Of a DNA stretch of 64,000 nucleotides, positions 33,607 through 44,154 are shown in pieces. Position 1 is the first letter of the stretch. The number at the start of each line of letters is the position of its first letter. Made by a program: the position numbers and the translations under genes. Origin of the DNA: Mycobacterium sp. ACS4054 (GTDB lineage Bacteria > Actinomycetota > Actinomycetes > Mycobacteriales > Mycobacteriaceae); the NCBI RefSeq assembly GCF_001667275.1, contig NZ_LZHV01000014.1, positions 62,001 through 126,000 of the forward strand, written 5' to 3'. Under the pieces are notes generated by a model. It did not search any database. It worked only from the letters and a program-made list of their open reading frames with translations, and was not told the DNA's origin.

Positions 33607-35112
33607 TCAGGCCGTCAGATCGCGGGTGGCCGGTCCCTCCAGCAGGGTGCCGTCCGGCGCGAAGCGCGACCCGTGCAGTGGGCACTCCCACGCCTTGTCG
33701 GCGTCGTTCCAGTTCACGATCCCGCCGAGATGCGGGCACACCGGCGAGACGCGGTGCTCGGTGCCGTCGACACGGCAGCGCGCCTCCAGCCGCCACGGCG
33801 GCCCGCTCACCACGCCGCCCTCGTCGGGGCCGGGACTCCGCTTGCCGGTGCGCAGCAGCGGGGTGATCCAGCCCTTGGCCAGATCGAAGCCCACTTCGAG
33901 GTTGGCCTGCATGGCCGTCGGCAGACCCGTCAACTCGTGCGGGCTCCAGCTGGCGAACGCTTTGGCCCAGTCCATCCGGCCACCCAGGATGCGGCTCGAC
34001 AGCGCCAACGCGGCGGCCGCACCGTTGGTCATCCCCCACTTGTTGAATCCCGTTGCAACGAAGATGGTTTCGGTGTTCGGCAGGATGGGCCCGACGTAGG
34101 GCAGCTGATCGATCGGCGTGTAGTCCTGTGCCGACCAGAAATGCGTCTGCTTGGCGCCCGGGTAGTGCTGGCGGGTCCACGACGCCAGTTCCTCGAGCGC
34201 CTTGGTCGGGCTCTTCTTGCGGCCCACGGTGTGGCCGCCCCCGCCCACGATCAGCAGCTCCCCGTCCGCGACGGGCGCGTAGCGCACCGAGCGGGTCGGC
34301 GAGTCGCTGGAGATCATCATCGGCCTGGTGATGTCGCCGGGGACCTTGAAGGCCATGCAGTAGGACCGGCTCGGCTTCACGCGTGCGAAATATCCGCCGC
34401 GATCCAGGATCGGGATACCGGTGGCGAGGACCAGTTGCCCGGCTTGCAACTCGACGTCTTGCTGCGCCGCGTCGTTGACGTGCACGCGCACCCGTCCGCC
34501 CCGGCTGGACACCCGCCGGACCCGCGTGTGCTCGACCAGCCGGCCGCCCCGGTCGAGCAGTTCCTTGGCCAGCGCGTCCAGGAACGGCATCGGATCGAAC
34601 TGCGCCTGGTCGCCGAGCCTGACCCCGCCGTGGTACGGGAACGGCACGGCGGCGTCGTCGTCCCAGACGGCGGGCAGCCCGACCGCTTGGCACGCCTTGA
34701 GTTCCAGGCGCGTGGACGGCACTCCCTTGGCGGATTGGGCATAGGTGTAGGCGTCCTCGCGCTGCACCGGTATGTCGTGGGACTCGCAGTAATCGATCAC
34801 CCAGTCCTGGCCCTCGCGGTTCCCGTCGACATAGGCGCGCGCCAATTCCCGGCCATGCCTGGGCAGGATCTTCGACAGGTGGGTGCTTTGCAGCAGGCTG
34901 ATCTTCGCGGTGGTGTTGCCGGTGGCGCAGGCCCCGACGGTGCGCGCCTCGAGCACCAACACATCCTTGCCCGCGCGGGCCAACAGGACCGCCGTCATCA
35001 GCCCGGTGATGCCGGCGCCGACGACGATCACGTCCGCGGAATGGGAGCCCTCGTCAAGCTGGCTTGCGGCCCAAGGCTGTTCGGCCCGATTGGCCAACCA
35101 TAAAGACGTCAC
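33607..35112 (-). CDS. FAD-dependent oxidoreductase with C-terminal Rieske [2Fe-2S] domain
   Basis: Protein of 501 residues. A DAO-type FAD domain opens with DVIVVGAGITGLMTAVLLARAG, has the Ala-Thr-Gly-Asn-Thr-Thr-Ala-Lys segment typical of the family, and ends in IFVATGFNKWGMTNG. A Rieske domain follows: Cys459/His461 (CPHLGG) and Cys477/His480 (CPLHGS). Such fusions are widespread in actinobacteria with unknown substrates. GTG 35112 gives the usual family N-terminus (TSLWLANRAEQP). An alternative GTG at 35175 would overlap the upstream stop by four bases (GTGA) and add 21 residues. Confidence 0.9.
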   Translation of the reverse strand: MTSLWLANRAEQPWAASQLDEGSHSADVIVVGAGITGLMTAVLLARAGKDVLVLEARTVGACATGNTTAKISLLQSTHLSKILPRHGRELARAYVDGNREGQDWVIDYCESHDIPVQREDAYTYAQSAKGVPSTRLELKACQAVGLPAVWDDDAAVPFPYHGGVRLGDQAQFDPMPFLDALAKELLDRGGRLVEHTRVRRVSSRGGRVRVHVNDAAQQDVELQAGQLVLATGIPILDRGGYFARVKPSRSYCMAFKVPGDITRPMMISSDSPTRSVRYAPVADGELLIVGGGGHTVGRKKSPTKALEELASWTRQHYPGAKQTHFWSAQDYTPIDQLPYVGPILPNTETIFVATGFNKWGMTNGAAAALALSSRILGGRMDWAKAFASWSPHELTGLPTAMQANLEVGFDLAKGWITPLLRTGKRSPGPDEGGVVSGPPWRLEARCRVDGTEHRVSPVCPHLGGIVNWNDADKAWECPLHGSRFAPDGTLLEGPATRDLTA

Positions 35113-35171
35113 GCGTGGGCTAATACCCCTCCCGAACCCGGGGAAACACCGCGGCGGCGCGGTGGCCGCCG

Positions 35172-35996
35172 TCACGCCCGCTTCAACTGCGCTTTCGCCT
35201 CCGCAACCAAATCTGCGGCGGCGCGGCTGGCTTGCTGGGCCTTGTCGTACTTCGTCTCGGCGCGGTCGACGTCGCGTTCGGCCGTGCGCAGGGCCGCGAG
35301 CGCGTCGTCACGGCGCTGGCGGGCGGCGTCACGTTCGGCCTGACGCTCCGACAGCTCGGTGTCGGCGTCGGCCTTCTTGCCCTCGGCGGCGGCCACGGCG
35401 GCGGTCAGCTTTTCGAGCCGCCGCCGCGCGGCCGCGTCGCGCGCGGACGGCTCGGCGGGTTGTGCCCCCGATTTCGCCGCCGGCGCCGGCGCCTTCGCGG
35501 ACCGGGCCTGGCCCGCCGATACCGGGGTCGCGCCCCCGAAATCGCCGAAACCGGACCACTGCTCGGGCCGGGCCAGCCGGCCGAGCCGTCGCCGGACGTC
35601 GGGGTCGGCGATGGCCGCCTGCAGCGTGCTGGTGATGTCGTCGCGCACCGCCGCGGACGGCCGGCTGATGTCGGCCGCCTCGAGCGCGGCCCGCGTGAGC
35701 TCCCCGATGAGCCGATGCTGCTCGGCGGACAAGTCCCGAATGCGCGCGCCGTCCATCGCGGCGTGTGCGGCGCGCAGCTCGTCGCCGAGGTCCGCCAACC
35801 GTTGCCGGGTGTCCCCGCGCGCGAGGGTGAGCCGGTTGACGATCCATGCCGCGGTGGTCGGCTTGTTGGCCGCGGAGATCCGCTTGGCGGCGGCGTCGTC
35901 CCCGCGGCGCTTGGCCGCGGCCGCCAATCGGGTGCGCTCCCCGGTGAAATCCCGCGGTGCCGCCCAATACAGACTGTCGAGTTCGTCGTCGGCCAT
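35172..35996 (-). CDS. Hypothetical helical/coiled-coil protein
   Basis: Protein of 274 residues, soluble. The first ~130 residues look like a folded helical domain (LYWAAPRDFTGERTRLAAAAKRRGD, SAANKPTTAAWIVNRLTLAR). A Pro/Ala linker (160-185) is followed by a ~90-residue coiled coil of Ala, Arg, Glu and Asp. Proteins of this plan are found in many actinobacteria, but I know no function. It is probably cotranscribed with the Rieske oxidoreductase, whose start lies 59 bp beyond its stop. Confidence 0.75.
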   Translation of the reverse strand: MADDELDSLYWAAPRDFTGERTRLAAAAKRRGDDAAAKRISAANKPTTAAWIVNRLTLARGDTRQRLADLGDELRAAHAAMDGARIRDLSAEQHRLIGELTRAALEAADISRPSAAVRDDITSTLQAAIADPDVRRRLGRLARPEQWSGFGDFGGATPVSAGQARSAKAPAPAAKSGAQPAEPSARDAAARRRLEKLTAAVAAAEGKKADADTELSERQAERDAARQRRDDALAALRTAERDVDRAETKYDKAQQASRAAADLVAEAKAQLKRA

Positions 35997-36127
35997 GAGG
36001 CCATGATCCCCGCGCCGCCGCCCGTCGGTTTAGAAACCGCACGTCCGTGGCACCTGATGGACAACATCGTCCCGCCCGCGGCGACTGCGCCCCGGCAGCT
36101 AACAGAACGCAAGGATCCGTCAGCTCA

Positions 36128-37384
36128 ATGATGCCCACGACCAGCGATCGGCCCGTCCGCCGGACCTTTCTGGAGCGCAGCGCCAACCGGATACTGTTCG
36201 CGGTGCTGGCGGTCGTCGTCGTCGCGGCGTCGCTTGCCGGTTGCGGTCACCGCAGCGCCTCGTCAAACACCCCGGGGCCCGCGCACGTCACGATCACGCC
36301 CGGCCCCGACGCGCGTGACATCGATCCGGTAGCCCACGTCATGGTCAAGGCCGACACGGGGACGTTGACCGAGGTCCGCATGGTCAACGAGAGCGGCAAG
36401 TCCGTGCAGGGCGTCATGACCCCGGACAACACCGTATGGAAGCCCACCGTCCCCCTCGGCTACGGCCGCACATATACCCTGACGGTCACCAGCCGCGGCC
36501 CCAACGGCGTTGCGGCGACGCAAGTTTCGTCGTTCTCCACGCTGAAGCCGTCCAACCAGACCAAGGTTTCGTTCACCACCACGGCGGAGGCCGCCCTCAA
36601 AGACGGCGGCACCTACGGCGTCGGCACCGTGGTCGTGGCCCACTTCGACGAGCAGATCGCCGACCGGGCCGAGGCCGAGCGGCACCTGGCGGTGACCACT
36701 GACCCCAAGGTGGAGGGGTCGTGGTACTGGGTGGACGGCCAAACCGCCCACTGGCGGCCGGAGCACTACTACGCGCCGGGCACCACCGTCACCGCCGAAG
36801 CCAAGATCTACGGAATCGCGTTGGGCGAAGGCCTATTCGGCCAAGACGACGCCAAGGTGTCGTTCCGGATCGGCGACGCGCACGTCTCCATCGCGGACGA
36901 CGCCACCCATCAAGTCAGCGTCTTCAACAACGGCGCCCTGGTCCGCACGATGCCGACCTCGATGGGGATGGGCGGCACCGAGGACGTCGGCGGCAAGAGC
37001 ATCTCGTTGTGGACGCCACCGGGCGTCTACACCGTCCTGGACAAGGGCAACCCCGTGGTGATGGATTCCTCGACGTTCGGGTTGCCCAAGAATTCGCGCC
37101 TCGGTTATCGCGAAACGATCAACTGGGCCACCAAGATCAGCACCGACGGCATCTACCTGCACGAGCTGGACGCGACGGTGTGGGCCCAGGGGCACCAGGA
37201 CACGTCGCACGGCTGCCTGAACCTCAACGCCGACAACGCGAGATGGTTCTACGACTTCTCGGTGCCCGGCGACGTGGTCGAGGTCCGCAACAGCGGCGGC
37301 CCGGCGCTGACGCTGGCGCAGAACGGCGACTGGACGCTCAGCTGGGACGACTGGCGCAAGGGTAGCGCCCTGAAGCCGACGTGA
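36128..37384 (+). CDS. L,D-transpeptidase lipoprotein, LdtMt2-type
   Basis: Protein of 418 residues. A hydrophobic anchor ends in the lipobox SLAGC (Cys39). Two Ig-like domains follow (LTEVRMVNESGKSVQG; HFDEQIADRAEAERHL and WRPEHYYAPGT). The YkuD catalytic domain has HELDATVWAQGHQDTSHGCLN with the nucleophile Cys363. These enzymes make 3-3 cross-links in peptidoglycan outside the membrane and are the targets of carbapenems. The architecture follows M. tuberculosis LdtMt2 (Rv2518c) closely, but the catalytic-loop sequence differs, so it may be a paralog. Start ATG 36128; AAGGA is 12 bases upstream. Confidence 0.9.
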   Translation: MMPTTSDRPVRRTFLERSANRILFAVLAVVVVAASLAGCGHRSASSNTPGPAHVTITPGPDARDIDPVAHVMVKADTGTLTEVRMVNESGKSVQGVMTPDNTVWKPTVPLGYGRTYTLTVTSRGPNGVAATQVSSFSTLKPSNQTKVSFTTTAEAALKDGGTYGVGTVVVAHFDEQIADRAEAERHLAVTTDPKVEGSWYWVDGQTAHWRPEHYYAPGTTVTAEAKIYGIALGEGLFGQDDAKVSFRIGDAHVSIADDATHQVSVFNNGALVRTMPTSMGMGGTEDVGGKSISLWTPPGVYTVLDKGNPVVMDSSTFGLPKNSRLGYRETINWATKISTDGIYLHELDATVWAQGHQDTSHGCLNLNADNARWFYDFSVPGDVVEVRNSGGPALTLAQNGDWTLSWDDWRKGSALKPT

Positions 37385-37432
37385 CGCAGCCCATTCGTCG
37401 CCGGCAGTTGTGCCCCACTTCACAGTAAAGTC

Positions 37433-37462
37433 TTGACTCGTTCCAGATAAGTGCGTCATATT
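37433..37462 (+). promoter_or_regulatory. furA-katG promoter, leaderless
   Basis: TTGACT (37433-37438), an 18-bp spacer, then CATATT (37457-37462), and the GTG start of furA begins 6 bases after the -10 box. This matches the known leaderless furA promoter of other mycobacteria, where FurA represses its own transcription at an A+T-rich site. The A+T-rich stretch CCAGATAAGTG inside the spacer is the likely FurA contact region. Confidence 0.8.
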
Positions 37463-37468
37463 GGTGCG

Positions 37469-37909
37469 GTGTCATCGACGGCCGATTACGCGGAACGATT
37501 GCGGATGGCCGATCTCCGGGTGACCCGTCCCAGGGTCGCGGTGCTGGAGGCGGTGGACGCCCACCCCCATTCCGACACGGAAACCATCTTCTCGGCGGTG
37601 CGCGTCGGCCTGCCCGATGTCTCCCGCCAGGCCGTGTACGACGTGCTCAATGCGCTGAGCACGGTCGGACTGATCCGCCGCATCCAACCCTCCGGGTCGG
37701 TCGCCCGTTACGAGTCGCGCGTCGGCGACAACCACCACCACGTCGTCTGCAGATCCTGCGGAGTGATCGCCGACATCGACTGCGCGGTCGGCGAGGCGCC
37801 CTGTCTCACCCCGGCGGACGTCGACAACGTCCTGGACGGCTTCGTCCTGGATGAGGCCGAGGTCATCTACTGGGGCGTGTGCCCCGACTGTTCGACTGCT
37901 GGTTCCTAG
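37469..37909 (+). CDS. furA: Ferric uptake regulator-family repressor FurA
   Basis: Protein of 146 residues, very close to mycobacterial FurA. It has a winged-helix domain (RVTRPRVAVLEAVDAHPHSDTETI, DVSRQAVYDVLNAL), the His-rich metal site NHHHVVC (88-94) and two Cys pairs (CRSC 94-97 and CPDC 138-141). FurA represses the furA-katG operon and responds to iron and oxidants. The GTG start at 37469 coincides with the predicted transcription start, so the mRNA is leaderless. katG begins 39 bp downstream. Confidence 0.96.
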   Translation: MSSTADYAERLRMADLRVTRPRVAVLEAVDAHPHSDTETIFSAVRVGLPDVSRQAVYDVLNALSTVGLIRRIQPSGSVARYESRVGDNHHHVVCRSCGVIADIDCAVGEAPCLTPADVDNVLDGFVLDEAEVIYWGVCPDCSTAGS

Positions 37910-40132
<2,223 letters not shown>

Positions 40133-40152
40133 GACCACGCTGTAGCGCAATC

Positions 40153-40189
40153 CGGCACCTCCGCGGGCCCTCGGCTCGTGGAGGTGCCG
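40153..40189. terminator. Hairpin between convergent katG and phosphodiesterase genes
   Basis: CGGCACCTCC (40153-40162) pairs perfectly with GGAGGTGCCG (40180-40189) around a 17-nt G+C-rich loop. It sits 21 bp after the katG stop and a few bases before the end of the opposing gene, so it can serve both. No T-run follows, as is common for mycobacterial terminators. Confidence 0.6.
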
Positions 40190-40193
40190 CGCG

Positions 40194-40997
40194 CTAACGC
40201 GGCCGCCATTCGTTTCGCGCGATGAGGACGTCGCGCAGGACGTCCGCGCGATCCGTGATGATGCCGTCGACACCGATATCGCAAAGTGCGTGCATGGTGT
40301 TCGGGTCGTCCACGGTCCACGCGTGCACCTGGAGTCCCGCCGCATGCAGGGCCCTGACCAGTCCGGGCGTGATGATCGGTACGCGGCCCAGCCGGGGCGG
40401 CAGCTGCAGGCAGTCGCTGTCGCGCAGCATCTGCCAGGCATACGCTCGGGCGACCGGCGTCCTCGCCGCCAGCAGTGCCAGAAACGCGCTCGTGCCGGCC
40501 GAACTGGCGACCCGTTTCGACAGCAGACTCAGCGCGCGCCGTCGCCGACGATCGGAAAACGACGTGATCAGCACCCGGTCATGCGCGTGCAACCGTTCGA
40601 CGACCTCGACGGTGGGCGCGATGGCGGACGCGGCTTTGATATCGATGTTGACGCGCATGTCCGGCAGTGCGGAAAGCAGTTCTTCCAGGGTGGGGATCGC
40701 CTCCCCCGCACCGAGATTCAGCCGGCGGACGTCACGCCAGTAAGACTGGTCGATGGCGCCCGATTCGCCCGATTCCGACCGGAACGTGCGGTCGTGCAGG
40801 ATCACCGCGACGCCGTCGCGGGTTGCCCGGACGTCGGTCTCAATGTAACGAAGCCCGAGCTTCGCCGCCTCGTGAAACGCGCCCATGCTGTTCATCGGCA
40901 ATCGGAAGGCGGTGAAACCCCTGTGCGCCATGGCGATTCGTCCGGCGTCGCGCAGGTACTGCAGTGTCGGTTCGCGCGGTTGCCTGGCTGCACGCAC
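40194..40997 (-). CDS. Glycerophosphodiester phosphodiesterase family protein
   Basis: Protein of 267 residues with the GDPD TIM-barrel motifs: AHRGF (His25-Arg26), YIETDV (Glu53, Asp55), ILHDRTF (His68), MRVNIDIK and the C-terminal VHAWTVDDPNTMHALCDIGVDGIITD. The enzyme would release glycerol 3-phosphate from glycerophosphodiesters. Odd feature: the usual PENT after the HRG motif is PMNS (34-37), replacing a conserved Glu by Met. No signal peptide. GTG start at 40997, 3 bp after the stop of the DUF1906 gene, so the two are coupled. Confidence 0.88.
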   Translation of the reverse strand: MRAARQPREPTLQYLRDAGRIAMAHRGFTAFRLPMNSMGAFHEAAKLGLRYIETDVRATRDGVAVILHDRTFRSESGESGAIDQSYWRDVRRLNLGAGEAIPTLEELLSALPDMRVNIDIKAASAIAPTVEVVERLHAHDRVLITSFSDRRRRRALSLLSKRVASSAGTSAFLALLAARTPVARAYAWQMLRDSDCLQLPPRLGRVPIITPGLVRALHAAGLQVHAWTVDDPNTMHALCDIGVDGIITDRADVLRDVLIARNEWRPR

Positions 40998-41000
40998 GGC

Positions 41001-41858
41001 TCACCGAGCCAGATCCCACTGACCGAAGTCGGGCGCCAGAACGTCGTCGATGTCCACGTTGATCCCGCCGAGGACCGGGCTGGGATTGGCCGGGCTGTTG
41101 ACGACGGACTGATAGAGCACTGCCGTGGGCTCGCGGTCACCGTGCGACCACGATCTGGTCTGCCACGCCCACCGGTGCCCGGGCGTTGTCGAGCTGCCGA
41201 TGACGCCGTCGCGGATCGCCCAGCCGCACGCTGCGGCGTGCCCGTAGATGCCGGTGCGGCCGACGCCCAGCACCGAATTGATTCCCCGGAACCACTGGAC
41301 GGCAACGCTATTCCAGGTGTTGACGTCGATGTCGTCGTCGATGCTGAAGAAGATCGGGGCCGAGGCCGGGCCACCGGCCGCGCCGTGCAGCCGCAGGGCG
41401 CTCTGCGCATCCGCCACGCCGCCGTCGTAACCGCGTGTGCAGTCCGAGGGATCGGGCCAGCCGGGCTTGCCGTATTGAAAGTTGCTGACGATTTGCAGGC
41501 CCGCCGCGCGCAGCGCGTCCGCGTATTCGCGGGTGATGGGCTTCGCCTCGAAATTCGCGCCCGGCCGCGACAGCGACACGTAGTTCACCACACCGCCATA
41601 GCCCGCCGATTTGATCTCGTCCGGCGCGATGCGGCGCTCGGCGAAATCGATCAGCCGCATGTCCGCGGCGGACGCCTTGGGCCCCGCCGGGCCGGCGGCC
41701 AGCGTCGCGAAGCCGAGGAACGCCGGCGCAGCGGCGAGCCGGAGGACGTCGCGTCGCGACACCGATCGCCGTCCGCCCCGTTCTGATGCAGCCGCATCCT
41801 GCACCGCGCGATGGTACCTCGGCCGCCCTCGGCCACGCGGCGGAAGCCGTCGCATCAT
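41001..41858 (-). CDS. Tat-exported DUF1906 protein (Rv2525c-like)
   Basis: Protein of 285 residues. A twin-arginine signal SRRDVLRLAAAPAFLGF (34-50) precedes the DUF1906 domain: MRLIDFAERRI, YGGVVNYVSLSRPGANF, LQIVSNFQYGKPGW, APIFFSIDDDIDVN and the end PDFGQWDLAR. The family has a glycoside-hydrolase-like TIM barrel; M. tuberculosis Rv2525c is a Tat substrate tied to cell-wall biology. ATG 41858 has GGGGAG six bases upstream, giving a long 33-residue n-region; a start nearer the RR pair is possible. It ends 3 bp before the phosphodiesterase gene. Confidence 0.87.
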   Translation of the reverse strand: MMRRLPPRGRGRPRYHRAVQDAAASERGGRRSVSRRDVLRLAAAPAFLGFATLAAGPAGPKASAADMRLIDFAERRIAPDEIKSAGYGGVVNYVSLSRPGANFEAKPITREYADALRAAGLQIVSNFQYGKPGWPDPSDCTRGYDGGVADAQSALRLHGAAGGPASAPIFFSIDDDIDVNTWNSVAVQWFRGINSVLGVGRTGIYGHAAACGWAIRDGVIGSSTTPGHRWAWQTRSWSHGDREPTAVLYQSVVNSPANPSPVLGGINVDIDDVLAPDFGQWDLAR

Positions 41859-42010
41859 GCCCGGCTCCCCCGCCGATGCGGGCTGGGTATACCAGCGGGT
41901 ACCTCGGCCCGGGTGAACGGTTAAATCCCTGAAGAAGCCGAATGGCATGATCATTTCGTGCCGGAATTCCGTCAGACCGTTTACCCGGGAGTCGGTGACG
42001 TCCGAGCTCG

Positions 42011-42056
42011 TTGCGCTCGATTAGGTAATCGAACTATAGTCTGGACACATGTCCAG
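42011..42056 (+). promoter_or_regulatory. Promoter with two distinct 16-bp inverted repeats
   Basis: TTGCGC (42011-42016), an 18-bp spacer and TATAGT (42035-42040) form a good sigma-A-type promoter. Inside the spacer is TCGATTA-gg-TAATCGA (42017-42032). Overlapping the predicted start point is CTGGACA-ca-TGTCCAG (42041-42056). Both have perfect 7-bp arms and 2-bp centres, with centres 24 bp apart. The leader to the ATG at 42143 is about 95 nt. Confidence 0.7.
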
Positions 42057-42142
42057 TTTGCTGTCACGGAGCTCGGGAGTCCGTTGACCGCGATGGGTTC
42101 GGCGCTGTTCCGCGGTCATTCACCAGCAAAGAAGAGTTGAGT

Positions 42143-43408
42143 ATGCGAATTGCCCTGCTGTCCTACCGTAGTAAGACCCATTGCGGCGGACAGGGCGTCT
42201 ACGTGCGCCATCTCAGCCATGGTTTGGTCGAACTCGGTCACGACGTCGAGGTGTTCTCCGGCCAGCCCTACCCCGACCTGCTCGATCCGCGGGTGCGGCT
42301 GACGAAGGTGCCGAGCCTGGATCTCTACCGCGAGCCGGACCCGTTCCGCGTGCCGCGACCCAGCGAGATCCGCGATTCGATCGACCTGTTGGAACTGCTC
42401 ACCACGTGGACCGCGGGGTTCGCCGAACCGCGGACGTTCACCATGCGCGCGGCCCGGGCGCTGGCCGGCCGGACGGCCGATTTCGACGTCGTCCACGACA
42501 ACCAGAGCCTGGGCACCGGACTGCTCACCATCGCCGAAGCGGGGCTGCCGGTGGTGGCCACGGTGCACCACCCCATCACCCGCGACCGGGTGCTCGACCT
42601 GGCTGCCGCGCGGTGGTGGCGAAAGCCGTTGGTGCAGCGCTGGTATGGGTTCCTGGCCATGCAGCAGCAAGTGGCGCGCCAAATCCCGGACCTGCTGACG
42701 GTTTCGTCGTCGTCGGCCGCGGACATCGTCAGCGACTTCGGCGTCGCGCCGGAGCAACTGCACGTGGTGCCGCTGGGCGTGAACACCGAACTGTTCAAGC
42801 CCGGCTCGCCGGCTCGCCAGCCCGGGCGGATCATCGCGATCGCCAGCGCCGATACGCCGCTCAAGGGCGTGCGCACGCTGTTGCAGGCGATCGCCCGGCT
42901 GCGCACCAGCAGGGATCTCGAGCTGCGCCTCGTCGCCAAGGTGGAACCCAACGGCCCCACCCACAAACTGATCGCCGAGCTCGGCATCTCCGACATCGTG
43001 CACATCACCAGTGGGCTCTCCGACGCCGAGCTCGCCGCGCTGTTCGCGTCGGCCGAGGTCGCGTGCATTCCGTCGCTCTACGAAGGGTTTTCGTTGCCCG
43101 CGGTGGAGGCCATGGCCAGCGGTACGCCGATCGTGGCGAGCCGGGTCGGCGCGTTGCCGGAAGTCCTCGGCACCGACGGCGCGTGCGCCGAGCTGGTGCC
43201 GCCCGCCGACGTCGACGCGCTGACCCGCGCGCTCGGCGACCTGCTGGATTCGCCGGAGAAGCGGCGGAGCCTGGGCAAGGCGGGACGAACCCGCGCGGTC
43301 AACGTGTTCAGCTGGGAAGCCGTGGCGGCGCAGACTGTCCGGGTGTACGAGCGGGCGATCGCACGCAACGCCGCCTCGGCCGCCACCCATGGTGACGCCC
43401 AATGCTGA
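42143..43408 (+). CDS. GT4-family glycosyltransferase
   Basis: Protein of 421 residues with a GT-B fold. The N-terminal domain starts MRIALLSYRSKTHCGGQGVY, with the Gly-rich acceptor/donor loop. The donor domain has the retaining GT4 E-x7-E motif EGFSLPAVE (Glu314, Glu322) and HVVPLGVNTELF. It transfers a sugar from a nucleotide or lipid donor; neither donor nor acceptor is known. GAAGAG six bases upstream supports ATG 42143. It is first in a four-gene operon (7-bp overlap with the next gene), driven by the promoter at 42011. Confidence 0.9.
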   Translation: MRIALLSYRSKTHCGGQGVYVRHLSHGLVELGHDVEVFSGQPYPDLLDPRVRLTKVPSLDLYREPDPFRVPRPSEIRDSIDLLELLTTWTAGFAEPRTFTMRAARALAGRTADFDVVHDNQSLGTGLLTIAEAGLPVVATVHHPITRDRVLDLAAARWWRKPLVQRWYGFLAMQQQVARQIPDLLTVSSSSAADIVSDFGVAPEQLHVVPLGVNTELFKPGSPARQPGRIIAIASADTPLKGVRTLLQAIARLRTSRDLELRLVAKVEPNGPTHKLIAELGISDIVHITSGLSDAELAALFASAEVACIPSLYEGFSLPAVEAMASGTPIVASRVGALPEVLGTDGACAELVPPADVDALTRALGDLLDSPEKRRSLGKAGRTRAVNVFSWEAVAAQTVRVYERAIARNAASAATHGDAQC

Positions 43409-44154
43409 CCGTGGATTTCGACCGGCTCCGCGTGGGGCCGGCCACCAAGGTCATCGATGTGGGGTGCGGGGCCGGCCGGCATGCGTTCGAAGCGTATCGG
43501 CGCGGCGCCGATGTGGTCGCGTTCGACCGGGATGCGGACGAATTGCGTTCGGTGGACACCATTCTGCGCGCCATGGCGGAGACCGGCGAAGCCCCCGCCG
43601 GGGCGTCGGCGAAGGTGGTGCTCGGTGACGCGCTGAAACTGCCGTACGCCGACGAGACGTTCGACTGCGTGATCGCCTCGGAAATCCTGGAGCATATACC
43701 GCACGACGACGCCGCCATCGCCGAACTGATCAGGGTGCTCAAGGTCGGCGGCACCCTGGCGGTCAGTGTGCCGCGGTGGCTTCCGGAGCGGTTGTGCTGG
43801 CTGCTGTCCGACGAATACCACAGCAACGAGGGCGGCCACGTGCGCATCTACCGGGCCAGCGACCTGCGCGCCAAAATCGTTGGCGGGGGCATGAAAATAA
43901 CGCACGCCCACCACGCGCACGCCTTGCACTCGCCGTTCTGGTGGCTCAAATGCGCCGTGGGGGTGTCGAACACCGATCACCGCGCGGTGTCCGCGTATCA
44001 CAAGCTCTTGGTGTGGGACCTGATGCAGCGGCCGAAAATCACCCAACTGGCCGAGTCGCTGCTCAATCCGCTGGTCGGCAAGAGCGTCGCGATGTACTTC
44101 GTCAAGCACGCCGAAAGCCAAGCGACTGTGGGATATTCAGTTGCGTCGATTTAA
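43402..44154 (+). CDS. Class I SAM-dependent methyltransferase
   Basis: Protein of 250 residues. Motif I is VIDVGCGAGRHA (17-28), then AFDRDADEL, FDCVIASEILEHIPHD and LKVGGTLAVSVPRW, the usual methyltransferase-11 layout. A C-terminal segment with HHAHALHSPFWWLKCAVGV is more hydrophobic than the core and might touch a membrane or lipid substrate. Its start overlaps the glycosyltransferase stop by 7 bases and its end overlaps the next gene by 14 bases, so translation is coupled. Confidence 0.88.
   Translation: MLTVDFDRLRVGPATKVIDVGCGAGRHAFEAYRRGADVVAFDRDADELRSVDTILRAMAETGEAPAGASAKVVLGDALKLPYADETFDCVIASEILEHIPHDDAAIAELIRVLKVGGTLAVSVPRWLPERLCWLLSDEYHSNEGGHVRIYRASDLRAKIVGGGMKITHAHHAHALHSPFWWLKCAVGVSNTDHRAVSAYHKLLVWDLMQRPKITQLAESLLNPLVGKSVAMYFVKHAESQATVGYSVASI

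Noticed and set aside
32396-34693. 765-codon leftward open frame overlapping the glycosyltransferase and Rieske genes
   Set aside because: It crosses several well-supported genes in other frames and has low-complexity Arg/Gly composition.
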